From Epicoccum nigrum (lineage: Eukaryota > Ascomycota > Dothideomycetes > Pleosporales > Didymellaceae): a stretch of 64,000 bases of DNA. Position 1 is the first letter of the stretch, and every line of letters begins with the position of its first letter. Shown here in pieces: positions 33,392-42,855 of the stretch. Location of the stretch: positions 1,030,239 through 1,094,238 of the forward strand of contig KZ107842.1 in NCBI GenBank assembly GCA_002116315.1, given 5' to 3'. The notes beneath the pieces were generated by a model that was given only the letters and a program-made list of their open reading frames with translations, did not search any database and was not told the origin of the DNA. The position numbers and the translations under genes were made by a program.

Positions 33392-34927
33392 GTGTGGCTC
33401 CTGTTCTACCTCTCTTTTCCTTCTTTTTCTTCCTGCTCCTGTATTATGCTGCACCACGTGTTTTCCTGGTTGAGTGTGACGATGGATCGTGTGTTACCAA
33501 GAAGTCCTCAAAATGGCGATTGCGTGAATGGCCTTGCTTGCAACACCGATATTCCAACAACAGCATTAGGGGCGGCTTCGACTCCAAAGGGCACTCTGGA
33601 TGATGTTCCTTTGGCTGCTACTCCCTGGACTGCATCTTATACTCCACCTCCAACTTCTCAGCAGGCGCAGACGCCTGGGACTGTTGTTGGGCCGGTCACA
33701 ATTGCATCGATTATATATAACGACGATGGCACTTCATACACAAGTCTCTCTACATCCTTTCCCACAACCGTACTCACAACGATAGCCCTGGCTTCATCGG
33801 CGCTCCCCACATCAACAGCCCGATCAGTAGTGACCCTGCCACCCGAAGCGCAAGATGTAAGCGCAGTCCATGGTGACAACAGCAACAGTGGACTGACCAA
33901 GGGCGCTGTCGCTGGTCTGGCAATCGGAACAACCCTCCTCGGCGCCGCCATTGCGTTCCTCACAGCATGGTTCTTGTTCAAACGACAAAATCGCGGATTC
34001 GTACGCCCCTCCGGCTCCCCGGTCTACTTCGACTCGTCCCCTGAGTTGGGAATGCTGCAGAAAACCGCCGCAGCAGAGCAAGCAGATACAAATCCGTACG
34101 TTCGCGCCGCGCACACGCCTGCAGCCATACCCGCATGTAAACCCATGCCACCCTTTAGCAATGCACTAGCAGGTATCCTCCCCCCATGCGCAAGCGAGCA
34201 CCAAGTTCAGAGCAGACTGTCCGCACTCTTCGCGGCGCTGCACACTCACATCGACACGTTCTACCGCGACGTACACGCCGGCGTCACGCCGAGTATGTCT
34301 GTCGACCTCGCTGCGTTCGGGACGGACGTGGATATGCCGGCGCTCCTGCAGGGGTGCTCGCGACCCACGGCGGCGCTGAAGCACGCGCTCGTGGCGTTTG
34401 CGATGGCGCGCACTGCGCCTCCTAACGACCCCAGCAGCAGCAGCGGTAACGACACTTCCATTTGGCCCGCGGACCTGACACAGGCACTCACTCTGCACAC
34501 TCCGACTCCCACTCCCACAACCCCCTCGAGCGACTTCGCCACCGCCCTCGCGCTGCACCGCAGACTAACAATCCACCTGTACACCTCGCTGCACCCCTTC
34601 TCTCCACAGGGCTTAATACGCCACTCCACCCTGTCCCTCCCGCGCGCCTGCTCCAGCGCCATCCGCGAAGCCGCAGAGCACTTCTCGCTGACCTTCTTCC
34701 CGTGGTCGGACCCCTCGTCCCACGACTCGGCGCGCGAGACGGATCTCGCAGCACTCTTGGTCGCGGCGCTGGAGTGTCGAGTGTGGATGCTCGGGCTGGA
34801 GGGGGAGTGGGGGTTCGAGTGGCGGGAGAGCGGGGCCGGGGTTGTGGCGGTGAGGCCTGCGGTGGTCGTGAGCGGGGATGGGGGAAGAGCGAGGGAGGTG
34901 CTGGGGCAGAGCGTACTTGCGGTTTAG
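33392..34927 (+). CDS. Ser/Thr-rich single-pass membrane protein
   Basis: Predicted type I surface protein, 511 residues in this frame. Region 1 (about residues 1-165) is hydrophobic at its start, then Ser/Thr/Pro-rich and likely O-glycosylated. One membrane helix follows (AVAGLAIGTTLLGAAIAFLTAWFLF, about 175-200, after GLTKG and before KRQNR). The cytoplasmic part of about 300 residues is Ala-rich, with conserved-looking helical stretches (VQSRLSALFAALHTHIDTFYRDV, ALHRRLTIHLYTSLHPFSPQG). This layout is common in fungal wall-sensor-like proteins, but I cannot name it. The 5' end is uncertain: the overlapping frame from 33388 encodes a better signal peptide (MCVAPVLPLFSFFFFLLLYY), so a frameshift or unrecognised intron near 33,480-33,530 is possible. 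The last third is GC-rich. Confidence 0.7.
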   Translation: MWLLFYLSFPSFSSCSCIMLHHVFSWLSVTMDRVLPRSPQNGDCVNGLACNTDIPTTALGAASTPKGTLDDVPLAATPWTASYTPPPTSQQAQTPGTVVGPVTIASIIYNDDGTSYTSLSTSFPTTVLTTIALASSALPTSTARSVVTLPPEAQDVSAVHGDNSNSGLTKGAVAGLAIGTTLLGAAIAFLTAWFLFKRQNRGFVRPSGSPVYFDSSPELGMLQKTAAAEQADTNPYVRAAHTPAAIPACKPMPPFSNALAGILPPCASEHQVQSRLSALFAALHTHIDTFYRDVHAGVTPSMSVDLAAFGTDVDMPALLQGCSRPTAALKHALVAFAMARTAPPNDPSSSSGNDTSIWPADLTQALTLHTPTPTPTTPSSDFATALALHRRLTIHLYTSLHPFSPQGLIRHSTLSLPRACSSAIREAAEHFSLTFFPWSDPSSHDSARETDLAALLVAALECRVWMLGLEGEWGFEWRESGAGVVAVRPAVVVSGDGGRAREVLGQSVLAV

Positions 34928-35862
34928 ATCACAATGGAGGATAGGGACTTTCTTTGTAAGACTACCGCGAAGAAGCTGAATTGCTTCGCCTGCGTGGATG
35001 ACTTCACCACGGACTAGGTTGGTACCATGTCACCAAGGTAATGGAACGATTGCACCCTCTCAAGTCAGATTTCCAGCATCCTATAACATGCAACGGCTAG
35101 TATGCGAAAACCCACTTTACCAAATCGATCATCACACTATCCATAGAGTGGCCAAGTAACGAATGTCATGATAAGATATCATTTTTCTACCAACATAATC
35201 TCCGCTGCACTCACTTCACTTTGCAGCTACCAAAAAAGAAGTTACGCGCGCCTGCAGCCTGAGAGTGTCAGGACGCAAAAAGGCGGGTTCACAGAAGAAC
35301 TTCTTATCAGTCCGGTGATCGGCTGTCGATGACCTAGACTATTCTTTGTGAGATTTAGTTGTTGCCTTTTACTTCATGATATGACCGTCAATATTGGGAA
35401 ACATATGGGGATTGTTGTGCGGATGCAGAAGTGAAAGATGCGATGGAAGTCTGCTGGTGGCCTCTCTGGTGCAGTACCGACAGTCTTTGGAGCGTGGGTC
35501 TAGGAAGGCAGTGCCCTGGCAGCGGGAGTTGGGTTCGTGCGGCTCGAGGGAGAGCGTGAGACCACGCAAGTGACGACGGAGTGGGTTTATACAAGTGTGA
35601 AACGAATTTATGTCTGTGTGCGTAGCTTTATGTCTTATTAGTTATTGCTACATAGCACCATCACCTCCGCTTACTTGAAAGGTATGTGGACGTATACATA
35701 TCATTCTCATTTATCCTGTCTTCATATCCAACTTTTCATCGTCTTACTGTCGCCATCACACTTGTCTATTCTCTTCCACTTACAATACAACATATATGGC
35801 ACGTACGCTCTACTATATTCCTTTCTTATTCAGTACTTCCTAGCCAACACTCCTCCGCACCC
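34928..35862. other. Intergenic between convergent genes
   Basis: No supported gene. It holds the 3' flanks of the membrane protein gene (plus) and the rgp1 gene (minus). Short frames at 35369-35594 show no family resemblance. Confidence 0.45.
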
Positions 35863-38487
35863 TCACACCGGCAACCCCTCCTCATCAGGCGCCTCGGGCG
35901 CCCCCGCCACAGCGCCATACACCCTGATGGGGACCTGGACCTCGAAGCTCTCGGCGGGCAGCCGTTGCGCCGCCGCCAGAATGATACCGCGGTCATCGCT
36001 CGAGATCTCCTCCAGCAAGTCGTCAAACGCCTGCTGCTCGCCGCTCTCCTCATCGTCGTGCGTGACTCGCGGCGTGATGAACTCGATGCGCAGCTTCCAC
36101 TCCAGGCTTACCCCGCTGGTGATGAATTCTGGGGTAGCGTTGGGCGGGATGGTGGGCGAAAAGGCGAGTTTGCGCGCGAAGAGGGCGTTTTCGGAAAACG
36201 AGGCGTGAGCTTTCTTGGTGACGCGGTAGATGCTCGCGTTGGAGCGGAGGGCGATGGCTGGGTCGACTTTCTCGGACGTCTCGAGCGAGATGTGGATGCT
36301 GTAGCAGGGAATGTGCGAATCGGTGAAGTCGATGACGGCGGACATTGTTTCGCCGAGGCGGTAGGCCGGGCGCGCCAGCATGATAACGGCCACGCGCCGC
36401 CCGCTGCGGGCGATTTCGAAGCGGTTGGCGCTTTGGTTGGCAGCGCCGGTAAGGTTGCTGCGCAGGATGGCCATGTCGATGGATTCTTTCATGGTTTGCG
36501 GGTGGTGCTCTTCGGCTATGGAGGAGCGCCCAGGGATGGTGTCGGTTGGGGATAGTAGGCCCATGCTTGAGTTTTGCCGTGGTCGCTCCAGGAGGTTGTC
36601 AATGTAGGTGAGAAACTCGGCAAATGGATCTTGATTTGCCTTTCCCGAGGAGGCTGCTTTCCTTGCAGCTAAAGCCAAACTCGACCCTGCGCTCGCATCG
36701 ATGCTCCCGGTGCGAGCCTGATCGCGCAGTATGATGTATGGAGACATCAGATCGTGACCAAGTATGTCTCCGCGACCTTTCATACATTAGCAGTGCCTGA
36801 TTGTGACGGTGAGTTGACATACCGTTAACGCTACCGAAGACCCGGAAGGGGACATCGACTTGCTTGACCTGTTGCTCCTTGGTCGAGCCTGCTCTCTGGG
36901 TACCAATTGTGAGATGGTAGTTGACCTTCATGGAACGTCCCTTGTGCGATGGTGGAAGCCCCCTAGGCAAAGTGAAGCTGTACGTATAGCTGCGACTCTC
37001 GCCGGGCGCTAGTTTGAGGTCCACAAACAAGATCGATTGGGGAGTAGTGATGAGAGGAACTGTTTTCGAGCTGGCTGTGCGGTTCATCTCGCGGATAGAC
37101 GAGGGCTCAGTAGATCCCAATAGGCCACCAAGAGACTCTCCAATGTTGCCCCAGCCCAGGGCACCGAACAAACCACTCTCACGCTTTGGTCTTTCCACTC
37201 CCACGACACCTCCACCGCCTTGGCCACCCACAACTCCCTTTCTCTTAACCTCCTCGAACGGTGCCTGGTTGATCAGAGAGCCATCGAGGGTGAATGATCC
37301 CATAATTTGCGCATACCCCATCATTAAAGACTCAGGTTGAAGCTCCCGTCTTGGTGGTGCCAGATGACTTGCTTGCCGTTGATGCAATGCTCTTGGCAGC
37401 AATCGTGCTGATGCTTGAGCGACATACTCGGAGGCCAGAGTCTCTGACGAGTTGTTACTCATTGAGTAAAATTCGCCGCTACTCCGTGGGGTGCCCTCCA
37501 TACTCGAAGCAGATATTATGCGGGCGACAGGCGAGAGCGTCTCAAGGTAGGAATTGGTAGGCATTCGGCGGATGCCTTGCGTTGGCTGAGGGGAGTGCCC
37601 TCGCGCGCGTGGCGTGGCTGGACTACGTACTGGCGATGTTTGAGCAGGGAGTGCTTGTGTGGGGTTCTGGGCGTCAGGTCGTTCTGGCGAGGGGTCGCTC
37701 GTCGGCGGTGCCATAGGGAATTTGAAGTTGGACGAGAACGAGCCTGACGGCTTCCGCCCAGCTGTAGGGAGGACCGGCGTGCTCGGCGAGGTTGTGGTGC
37801 CTGGTCTCTTCCTTGGTGGGCGCGCAGGGAACGTGAACTCGCTCCCGGGTTCTTGTATTGTAGGTGGGAAAGAGGCGCCGCCCAGAGGTGAGGGGTGCGT
37901 TGCTGAGCGAAACCCCGGGGAAGCCACTACATCTCTGTCAGTGTATGAAGTTCGACCTCTGCAACATCCGTACCAGGATACGACGAGGGCCTGTTCAAGA
38001 CCTGCATACTAGCAGACCTGCCATGCCCCCGAGTTGGCCGCGTCGGTGTGACGCTACCATTATAGCTGCCTCCAGTCGCGATGTCGGTGCCCAGCGATAT
38101 GATGGATATCGAGCGTCCATGTTTGTGACCCCTGCCGTGATTGCCAAACGCGCCGGTGGGGGTGATGGGCGATCGCACATCTCCTGCCACGGAGGCGGCA
38201 TGTACAGACGCTGATAGACCGTGGCCACGGAGGTGCGGCGAGCCTGGGATCTGCGAGACGAAGGACGAGTTGCGCGATATGGATGGTCGTGCTGAGGAGT
38301 GGACAGGGGGCAGCTTGCGCTGTCGCTCCCCGCCGCGCGCAAAGCCGTTGTGTCTGCGGGCGGGCGAAGGATCACGTCCCCCGGGGTCGGCTACATTCTT
38401 GAAGGTGATGGTGCATTGCACGTCTTCGCCGGCGAACACTGTAGAGTCCTTCCATTGTACGAATACCCGGATATTCGACGAGGACAT
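35863..38487 (-). CDS. rgp1: Rgp1, subunit of the Ric1-Rgp1 GEF for Ypt6/Rab6
   Basis: Rgp1 with Ric1 activates the Golgi GTPase Ypt6/Rab6 in retrograde endosome-to-Golgi transport. Proposed exons: 38487-37974, 37926-36823 and 36776-35863, 843 residues, all phases consistent. Start ATG 38487 gives MSSSNIRVFVQWKDSTVFAG, the conserved arrestin-like beginning with ...GEDVQCTITFKN. The middle is long, Ser/Pro-rich and low-complexity, as in other filamentous fungi. The conserved core resumes with SILFVDLKLAPGESRSYTYS, LPPSHKGRSMKVNYHLTIG and VDVPFRVFGSVNG|RGDILGHDLMSPYI. The C-terminal part (DSHIPCYSIHISLETSEKVDP; GVSLEWKLRIEFIT) matches the family's second beta domain. The length is normal for fungal Rgp1 with its inserted linker. 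The gene diverges from the small gene at 39.6 kb. Confidence 0.9.
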
Positions 38488-39562
38488 GGTAGGAGGGCAG
38501 TCGGCGGGCGGCGGAAGGATTCGCTTCGCAGGTAGCTCATCTGGCGCGTCTATCCAGCGGCATGGCGGTTGTCGTGAATCTGGCACCCGGTGTGGTTGGC
38601 AACGCCAATTGAGGGCTGCTGGGTGTTGCTGTCATCCCCGTCTCGTCATGCAGCCGACAGCATGGGCAAGGTCCACACGGGCTAGCCCAACGTTCCCGAG
38701 CCTAGCGGCGAATCCTGGGCAGGGTTCAGGCTCGTTGATCTGAGATCGAGCACATGCATGTGCCATGTCAATTCGCAAGGAGCAGCCAGGACGTTACCGG
38801 TAATCGAGGCACATGCTCTCCTGGGGGCAGCTCTCGGTAGCATTGCCGCAGAATGATCGCGTCTCGATGGGTGGTGCAACCTCGGCTTACTCAGGTGCAG
38901 TGAACAGCTCTATCTTTCAGTGCAAGCAGTGGAGTGTCAGACACAGCATTCGTGCAGCTGCAAGCAACCTCTTCTGGCGCAAGTTTCGCGAGGTGTCTCT
39001 CTTTACAGCTTTCAATGAACTACCTAGACCCTGTTTAGCTCAGAGTCCACTCCGTCTCGGCATCATCCATAGCCCCGTGATCGACAGATCGCTCTCGTGG
39101 CTCTCTGTCAGATACTTTAGTGCTCCAGCCTTGCCATCCCACAGACAGAAGATCTCGACTTGCAAGCAAGAGCTGCAGGTACCGCACCTTGCCTGCGTAC
39201 AGCTTGAGGCATCATGACGACACAGACCTCCTGTCATGTGTACAGCAGCCTCATAGAATTGGTTGTCCAGCCCTGGCCGGCCCGGAAGCACGGCTAACGC
39301 GTGACGATTGGCACGTCGCGGCTCACGACTAGGGCAGGACCATTGGCTGCAAGCAGGTGCCTCATTTGAAGTCACCTTGGTCAAGCAAGCTGTCCACTGG
39401 TCTCCCCGCTTTAACGGTGACGTCACGGGTTCGCAGCTGGCGCAGGTGCATCTCTCTAACCCCTCCACATCCACTGAACAGATCACTCACACCAATCGAC
39501 CTTGAAACCTAAACTCTTCTACAAACACCTAGTAACCCGCCTACCACTCAATTCTGCACACA
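38488..39562. promoter_or_regulatory. Intergenic between divergent genes
   Basis: About 1.1 kb containing the promoters of rgp1 (minus) and the small gene at 39,563 (plus). Open frames here are shadows without family resemblance. The stretch 39,470-39,562, just upstream of the small gene, is C/A-rich, as expected for a fungal 5' leader. Confidence 0.45.
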
Positions 39563-40067
39563 ATGGAAAAGATCAAGGAGAAGCTTCACATCGGTTCCAG
39601 CCGCCGCAAGTCGCAACCTGAGAACGACTTCGCCAGCCCGTCAGACACCAAGCACAGTACCACCTTCAACTCGGGCCCTGGTCATGCGGAACCCACCGTC
39701 TCGCACGGCAGGACTGGCACCGCCATTGAGGACACATACGGTATGTACAACTAAGCATGCATCTTTCTTGATGCACGGCGATCACTGGTACAAGGCTGGA
39801 CTGACTGTCCGTGCAGAGGACCGTGGCAGCTTCGACGAGGAGCTCGCTAGTATGACTCCAGACGAGCGCGTAGCCTACCTTAAGGAGTACGATGACTCCG
39901 ATAAGACTGGAGAGCCCAAGAAGGGCGGTCTCATCGAGAAGCTGATTGCACGTGGCAACAAGAGGACTGAGGAGCAGCTCGCACAGGAGCACGCCCAGAG
40001 GACTGCAGGCCAGACAAACCTGAGCGGCGCTGCTGCCACCGCTGGCCAGAACCCCATCATCCGATAG
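39563..40067 (+). CDS. Small hydrophilic protein, 142 aa
   Basis: Exons are 39563-39740 and 39817-40067, with a clean GTATGT...GTGCAG intron joined at DTY|EDRG. The product is highly charged and has neither signal peptide nor membrane helix. It starts MEKIKEKLHIGSSRRKSQ, then a His/Ser/Gly-rich stretch, then an acidic-basic helical part (SMTPDERVAYLKEYDDSDKT, LIEKLIARGNKRTEEQLAQEHAQRT). Charge and composition recall small stress-type hydrophilic proteins, but I do not recognise the family and assign no function. Gene structure and codon use look real. Confidence 0.82.
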
Positions 40068-40509
40068 GCGCTTTCGAACCGAGCAAGAGCAAGGCATGGA
40101 GTGGAGGAGTACTGGTATTACTTGACAACATCCTAATGACCAATCGAGCAAGTTCGAAGCCTTCATCCATTGCCCTTTGTGACCATTTTGCAACAGATCG
40201 CGTCGAGATCGTTCTTCCAAATCATTGCTTCAAGGCCGTGCGGTCATTAGCAAGTCCCTGCGTGAGCTCTGTTGAAGCTATTTTACTGACCCATAGCATT
40301 GTATAGGTCTCCCGTATTGGGAGCATTTCATGCGTCCAGGAACAATATTGGAAGGTGAGAAAGATAAGTCATATACTCTCACTGTACACAGAACGCTCCA
40401 ACGTACAAAGTTCTTGTCTACGCACGCAACTCCCCGCCGTCTAGGGGCTTTAAAGGCCCGTCAGCTACCCAGCAAGACGCCTCCAAGACTACCATATTCA
40501 CCATTTCAC
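40068..40509. other. Intergenic between convergent genes
   Basis: 3' flanks of the small hydrophilic protein gene and of small membrane-protein gene A. No other signal is seen. Confidence 0.4.
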
Positions 40510-40806
40510 CTATCGACGCGATCGATGCCACCGACGATGCAGCTTCTGCCCTAGCTTCGCCGTTTCCCGTCGTCCGCAGCAACCGAAGATTTGTTTCCGT
40601 GGGGCAGGCAGCGCCATACTGAAGACAAAGAGAAAGATAGAAACAAATATAGCGGCGAGACTGATAATCGCTTCGTTTGATAGGCCGCTCTCAGCTTCTC
40701 CACGAATCGTCAAGGTATGTGCGGGACCTTGGGGAGAGATGATTGGAAGACCAGCGGCATGGGTGACGGATGAGAGAAGCAGAAGGAGCAGGGATGAATG
40801 CGCCAT
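40510..40806 (-). CDS. Small signal-peptide/single-helix membrane protein, copy A (98 aa)
   Basis: Start ATG 40806 gives a signal peptide (MAHSSLLLLLLSSVTHAAG) followed by LPIISP, a lumenal/outer spacer of about 25 residues, and a membrane helix (AIISLAAIFVSIFLFVFSMAL). A juxtamembrane segment with paired cysteines (IFGCCGRR) and a basic tail rich in Arg, Lys and His complete it. The in-frame ATG at 40842 would put a polar stretch before the signal and is less likely. Copy B, 2 kb to the right, matches along the entire length: G-LPI, TxRGEA, GLS-[ND]-EAII, AAIF-x-SIFLF, APR, CC, and RHRSR or RWHRSR at the end. A palindromic TCACGTGA lies just upstream in both. Not a family I recognise; function unknown. 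Cysteine pairs at the membrane could be palmitoylated (inference). Confidence 0.72.
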   Translation of the reverse strand: MAHSSLLLLLLSSVTHAAGLPIISPQGPAHTLTIRGEAESGLSNEAIISLAAIFVSIFLFVFSMALPAPRKQIFGCCGRRETAKLGQKLHRRWHRSRR

Positions 40807-42549
40807 GCCTGAAAGGAGTTGTGCTGCCGCCCCGTGGGGCAATCACGTGATCAAGATTTTGGAGCGTACCTTCTAGGTAAGTTTGCACTGCAAGCCGTCA
40901 GTTTGTTGCACCATAGCAGGTAATAGTCACAGCATAAATGAATAATCTTGCTCAAGTTACAGCGATTTCCTGCAGACCAAGCGAGAGAAAGTATTGAGCG
41001 TTGGCGGCAGTGCTGCTGAGGAGAACCTGGTCCGCAGTACGCAGTACGGCAAAGGCGCCAGAGTATGAGATTGCGACTTGAATAGCGTGTGCTCTGAAAG
41101 AGATGGAGGGATGCTACTGGGCGGCGATGATGCTGGCTAAGAAACTACTTTTTTCTTCGGTCCTGAGTCGAAATGAATTGCGTTGATCCCATGGAGTGTT
41201 GACATGCTGCGGGTGTTACTGTGCTTTTGAACAACGACATAGGGAACTAAGGCAGGGGTGCTACTACCGTGTATGCATGGCGTTTCTAGATGGCACGCTA
41301 AGGAAATGATCTGCAGTCATCCAGTGTAGGTATAAGCGTACGGGCAAATGAAAGGTGGCAGTGCTCAGAATTTCCATGACCCTCTTCCGCCAAGTTATCA
41401 GATCGTAGATGGACAAAACGGATTATTCGACACACGGTACTATAGGTCCTGCACTTGACATGGTTATAAGACAGAGAACACATAGAAGAAAAAGATTAGT
41501 GTCTGTGAGGTCGGTGGCATGCAGACTGCACACACAACCTCGGAAAAGTATTGCCTGTGTGTTTTCGCCAGAAGGCCAAGTCTGATCTAGCCTTATGCTC
41601 TCATCGCACACCCAGCAAAGTAGTTGGTGTGGCTGCCATCTGGCGGCATTTCAGCCTTGCAGCATCTTGTCCCGTCCGACTGCCCACCCACCAGACTGCA
41701 GGTTGAGCAGGGGCAGCGTCTTGCGTCTTAATTGGTATAAGCTTTAGGATTGTAGGTTTTAAGATGAAAGCAAGTATTCTGGCCTGATTGACTTCTCGCA
41801 TCTTACATGCAGATACCTCCAAAGGCCTCCGGCCATGATAACATGCTGAATACTCATAACGCACTGCGACATACTCAGCAAAACAGGCTATCGAACATGT
41901 AGACAAGATTTGTGAATGGTGCGTCGGGTTGGGTAGTCTGCGCGCCCTCGCGTCAATGTTGAGTAGAGAGCCGGGTCCATAAATCACGAAACAGCTGTGT
42001 GATCCACCAGAGACTGATCCCGTTTTTCTAAGATTCCCTTCCAGAGTTGCTCAGCAGATGAGTACTAGATGGGGTGTTGAGTTTTGATATACAGCATCAC
42101 GCCAGCGCCGACTGACCAACGAACACACTGCAAAATCGACCAGGAATGACCACAGCTTGTGTTCTGATTAGTGTATACCGCAGAATTAGGAGCTGTTGAA
42201 AGAAAGAAAGACACGTCATTAGCTGTAATCGCTTTTCGCTTATTAGGAGTTGGATTTCGTGGAGCCTCGGTGTTCAGTCGGCCATAGCAAGGTGCTGTAT
42301 GAAGGTACATCGTATTACATCTGTCTATACACAGCGCCCGTATGTAAAACATCTCCAATCGTGCTCGGGCATTATCGCAGCTCAACGCCCTGAAACATAA
42401 ATCCGCTATCAATCAAAGTATCCAGGTAAAAGTAATCGTCAAAAGTCCAACTGCCCCTACCAGCTCTGAGCAGCTCCTTGACAAGGTGGTGCGTTCGTGC
42501 ATCCAGAAGATGAAACACTGCTCAGAGCTCGTGAAGCGCAGCAAAACCC
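40807..42549. other. Intergenic between copies A and B
   Basis: Non-coding. The part just upstream of copy A (about 40,843-41,040) resembles that upstream of copy B (TCACGTGA, GTCACAGCATA, GGCGGCAGTGCTGCTGA). The part at about 42,085-42,280 resembles 44,050-44,245. The remaining sequence shows nothing by eye. Confidence 0.5.
40843..40850. promoter_or_regulatory. TCACGTGA palindrome upstream of copy A
   Basis: Perfect 8-bp palindrome containing the CACGTG core recognised by bHLH-type factors, 37 nt upstream of the proposed start of copy A. Its presence at the matching place in copy B suggests it is retained for function rather than chance; it could lie in the 5' leader. Confidence 0.4.
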
Positions 42550-42855
42550 TTAGTACCGTGATCGGTGCCGCCCATGATGTGGTTTCTGCCGGGTCTTGAT
42601 CGCTTTTCGCTGTTCGCAGCACCTAAAGATGTTCGTTCGTGGTGCTGCAAGCACCAGGCCGAGGATGAAAAGGAAGATGGATGCAAAGATGGCGGCGATG
42701 CCGATGATGGCCTCATCTGACAAGCCTTTCCCTTCGCTCTTGGCTTCTCCACGAGTTGTCAGGATGTCTGGGTTACCGGTGCGGAGATCGATTGGAAGAC
42801 CGTTGGTGTGGGCGGCGAATGAGAGAAGCAGGATGGATACAAGTGGGTACGTCAT
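42550..42855 (-). CDS. Small signal-peptide/single-helix membrane protein, copy B (101 aa)
   Basis: Paralogue of copy A. Start ATG 42855 gives signal peptide MTYPLVSILLLSFAAHTNG, then LPIDLRTGNP, a spacer containing TTRGEAKSEGKG, the helix (AIIGIAAIFASIFLFILGLVL), AAPRTNIFRCCEQR and a basic tail ending in RHRSRY. The signal, LPI, LS-x-EAII, SIFLF, APR and CC positions all match copy A, while spacer and tail differ. That pattern, divergence with the frame and architecture kept, indicates both are protein-coding. The in-frame ATG at 42903 is an alternative. Function unknown. Confidence 0.74.
   Translation of the reverse strand: MTYPLVSILLLSFAAHTNGLPIDLRTGNPDILTTRGEAKSEGKGLSDEAIIGIAAIFASIFLFILGLVLAAPRTNIFRCCEQRKAIKTRQKPHHGRHRSRY

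Noticed and set aside
35645..36555. Long plus-strand frames (187 and 289 residues)
   Set aside because: They lie antisense to the conserved last exon of rgp1 and are shadows of its GC-rich codons.
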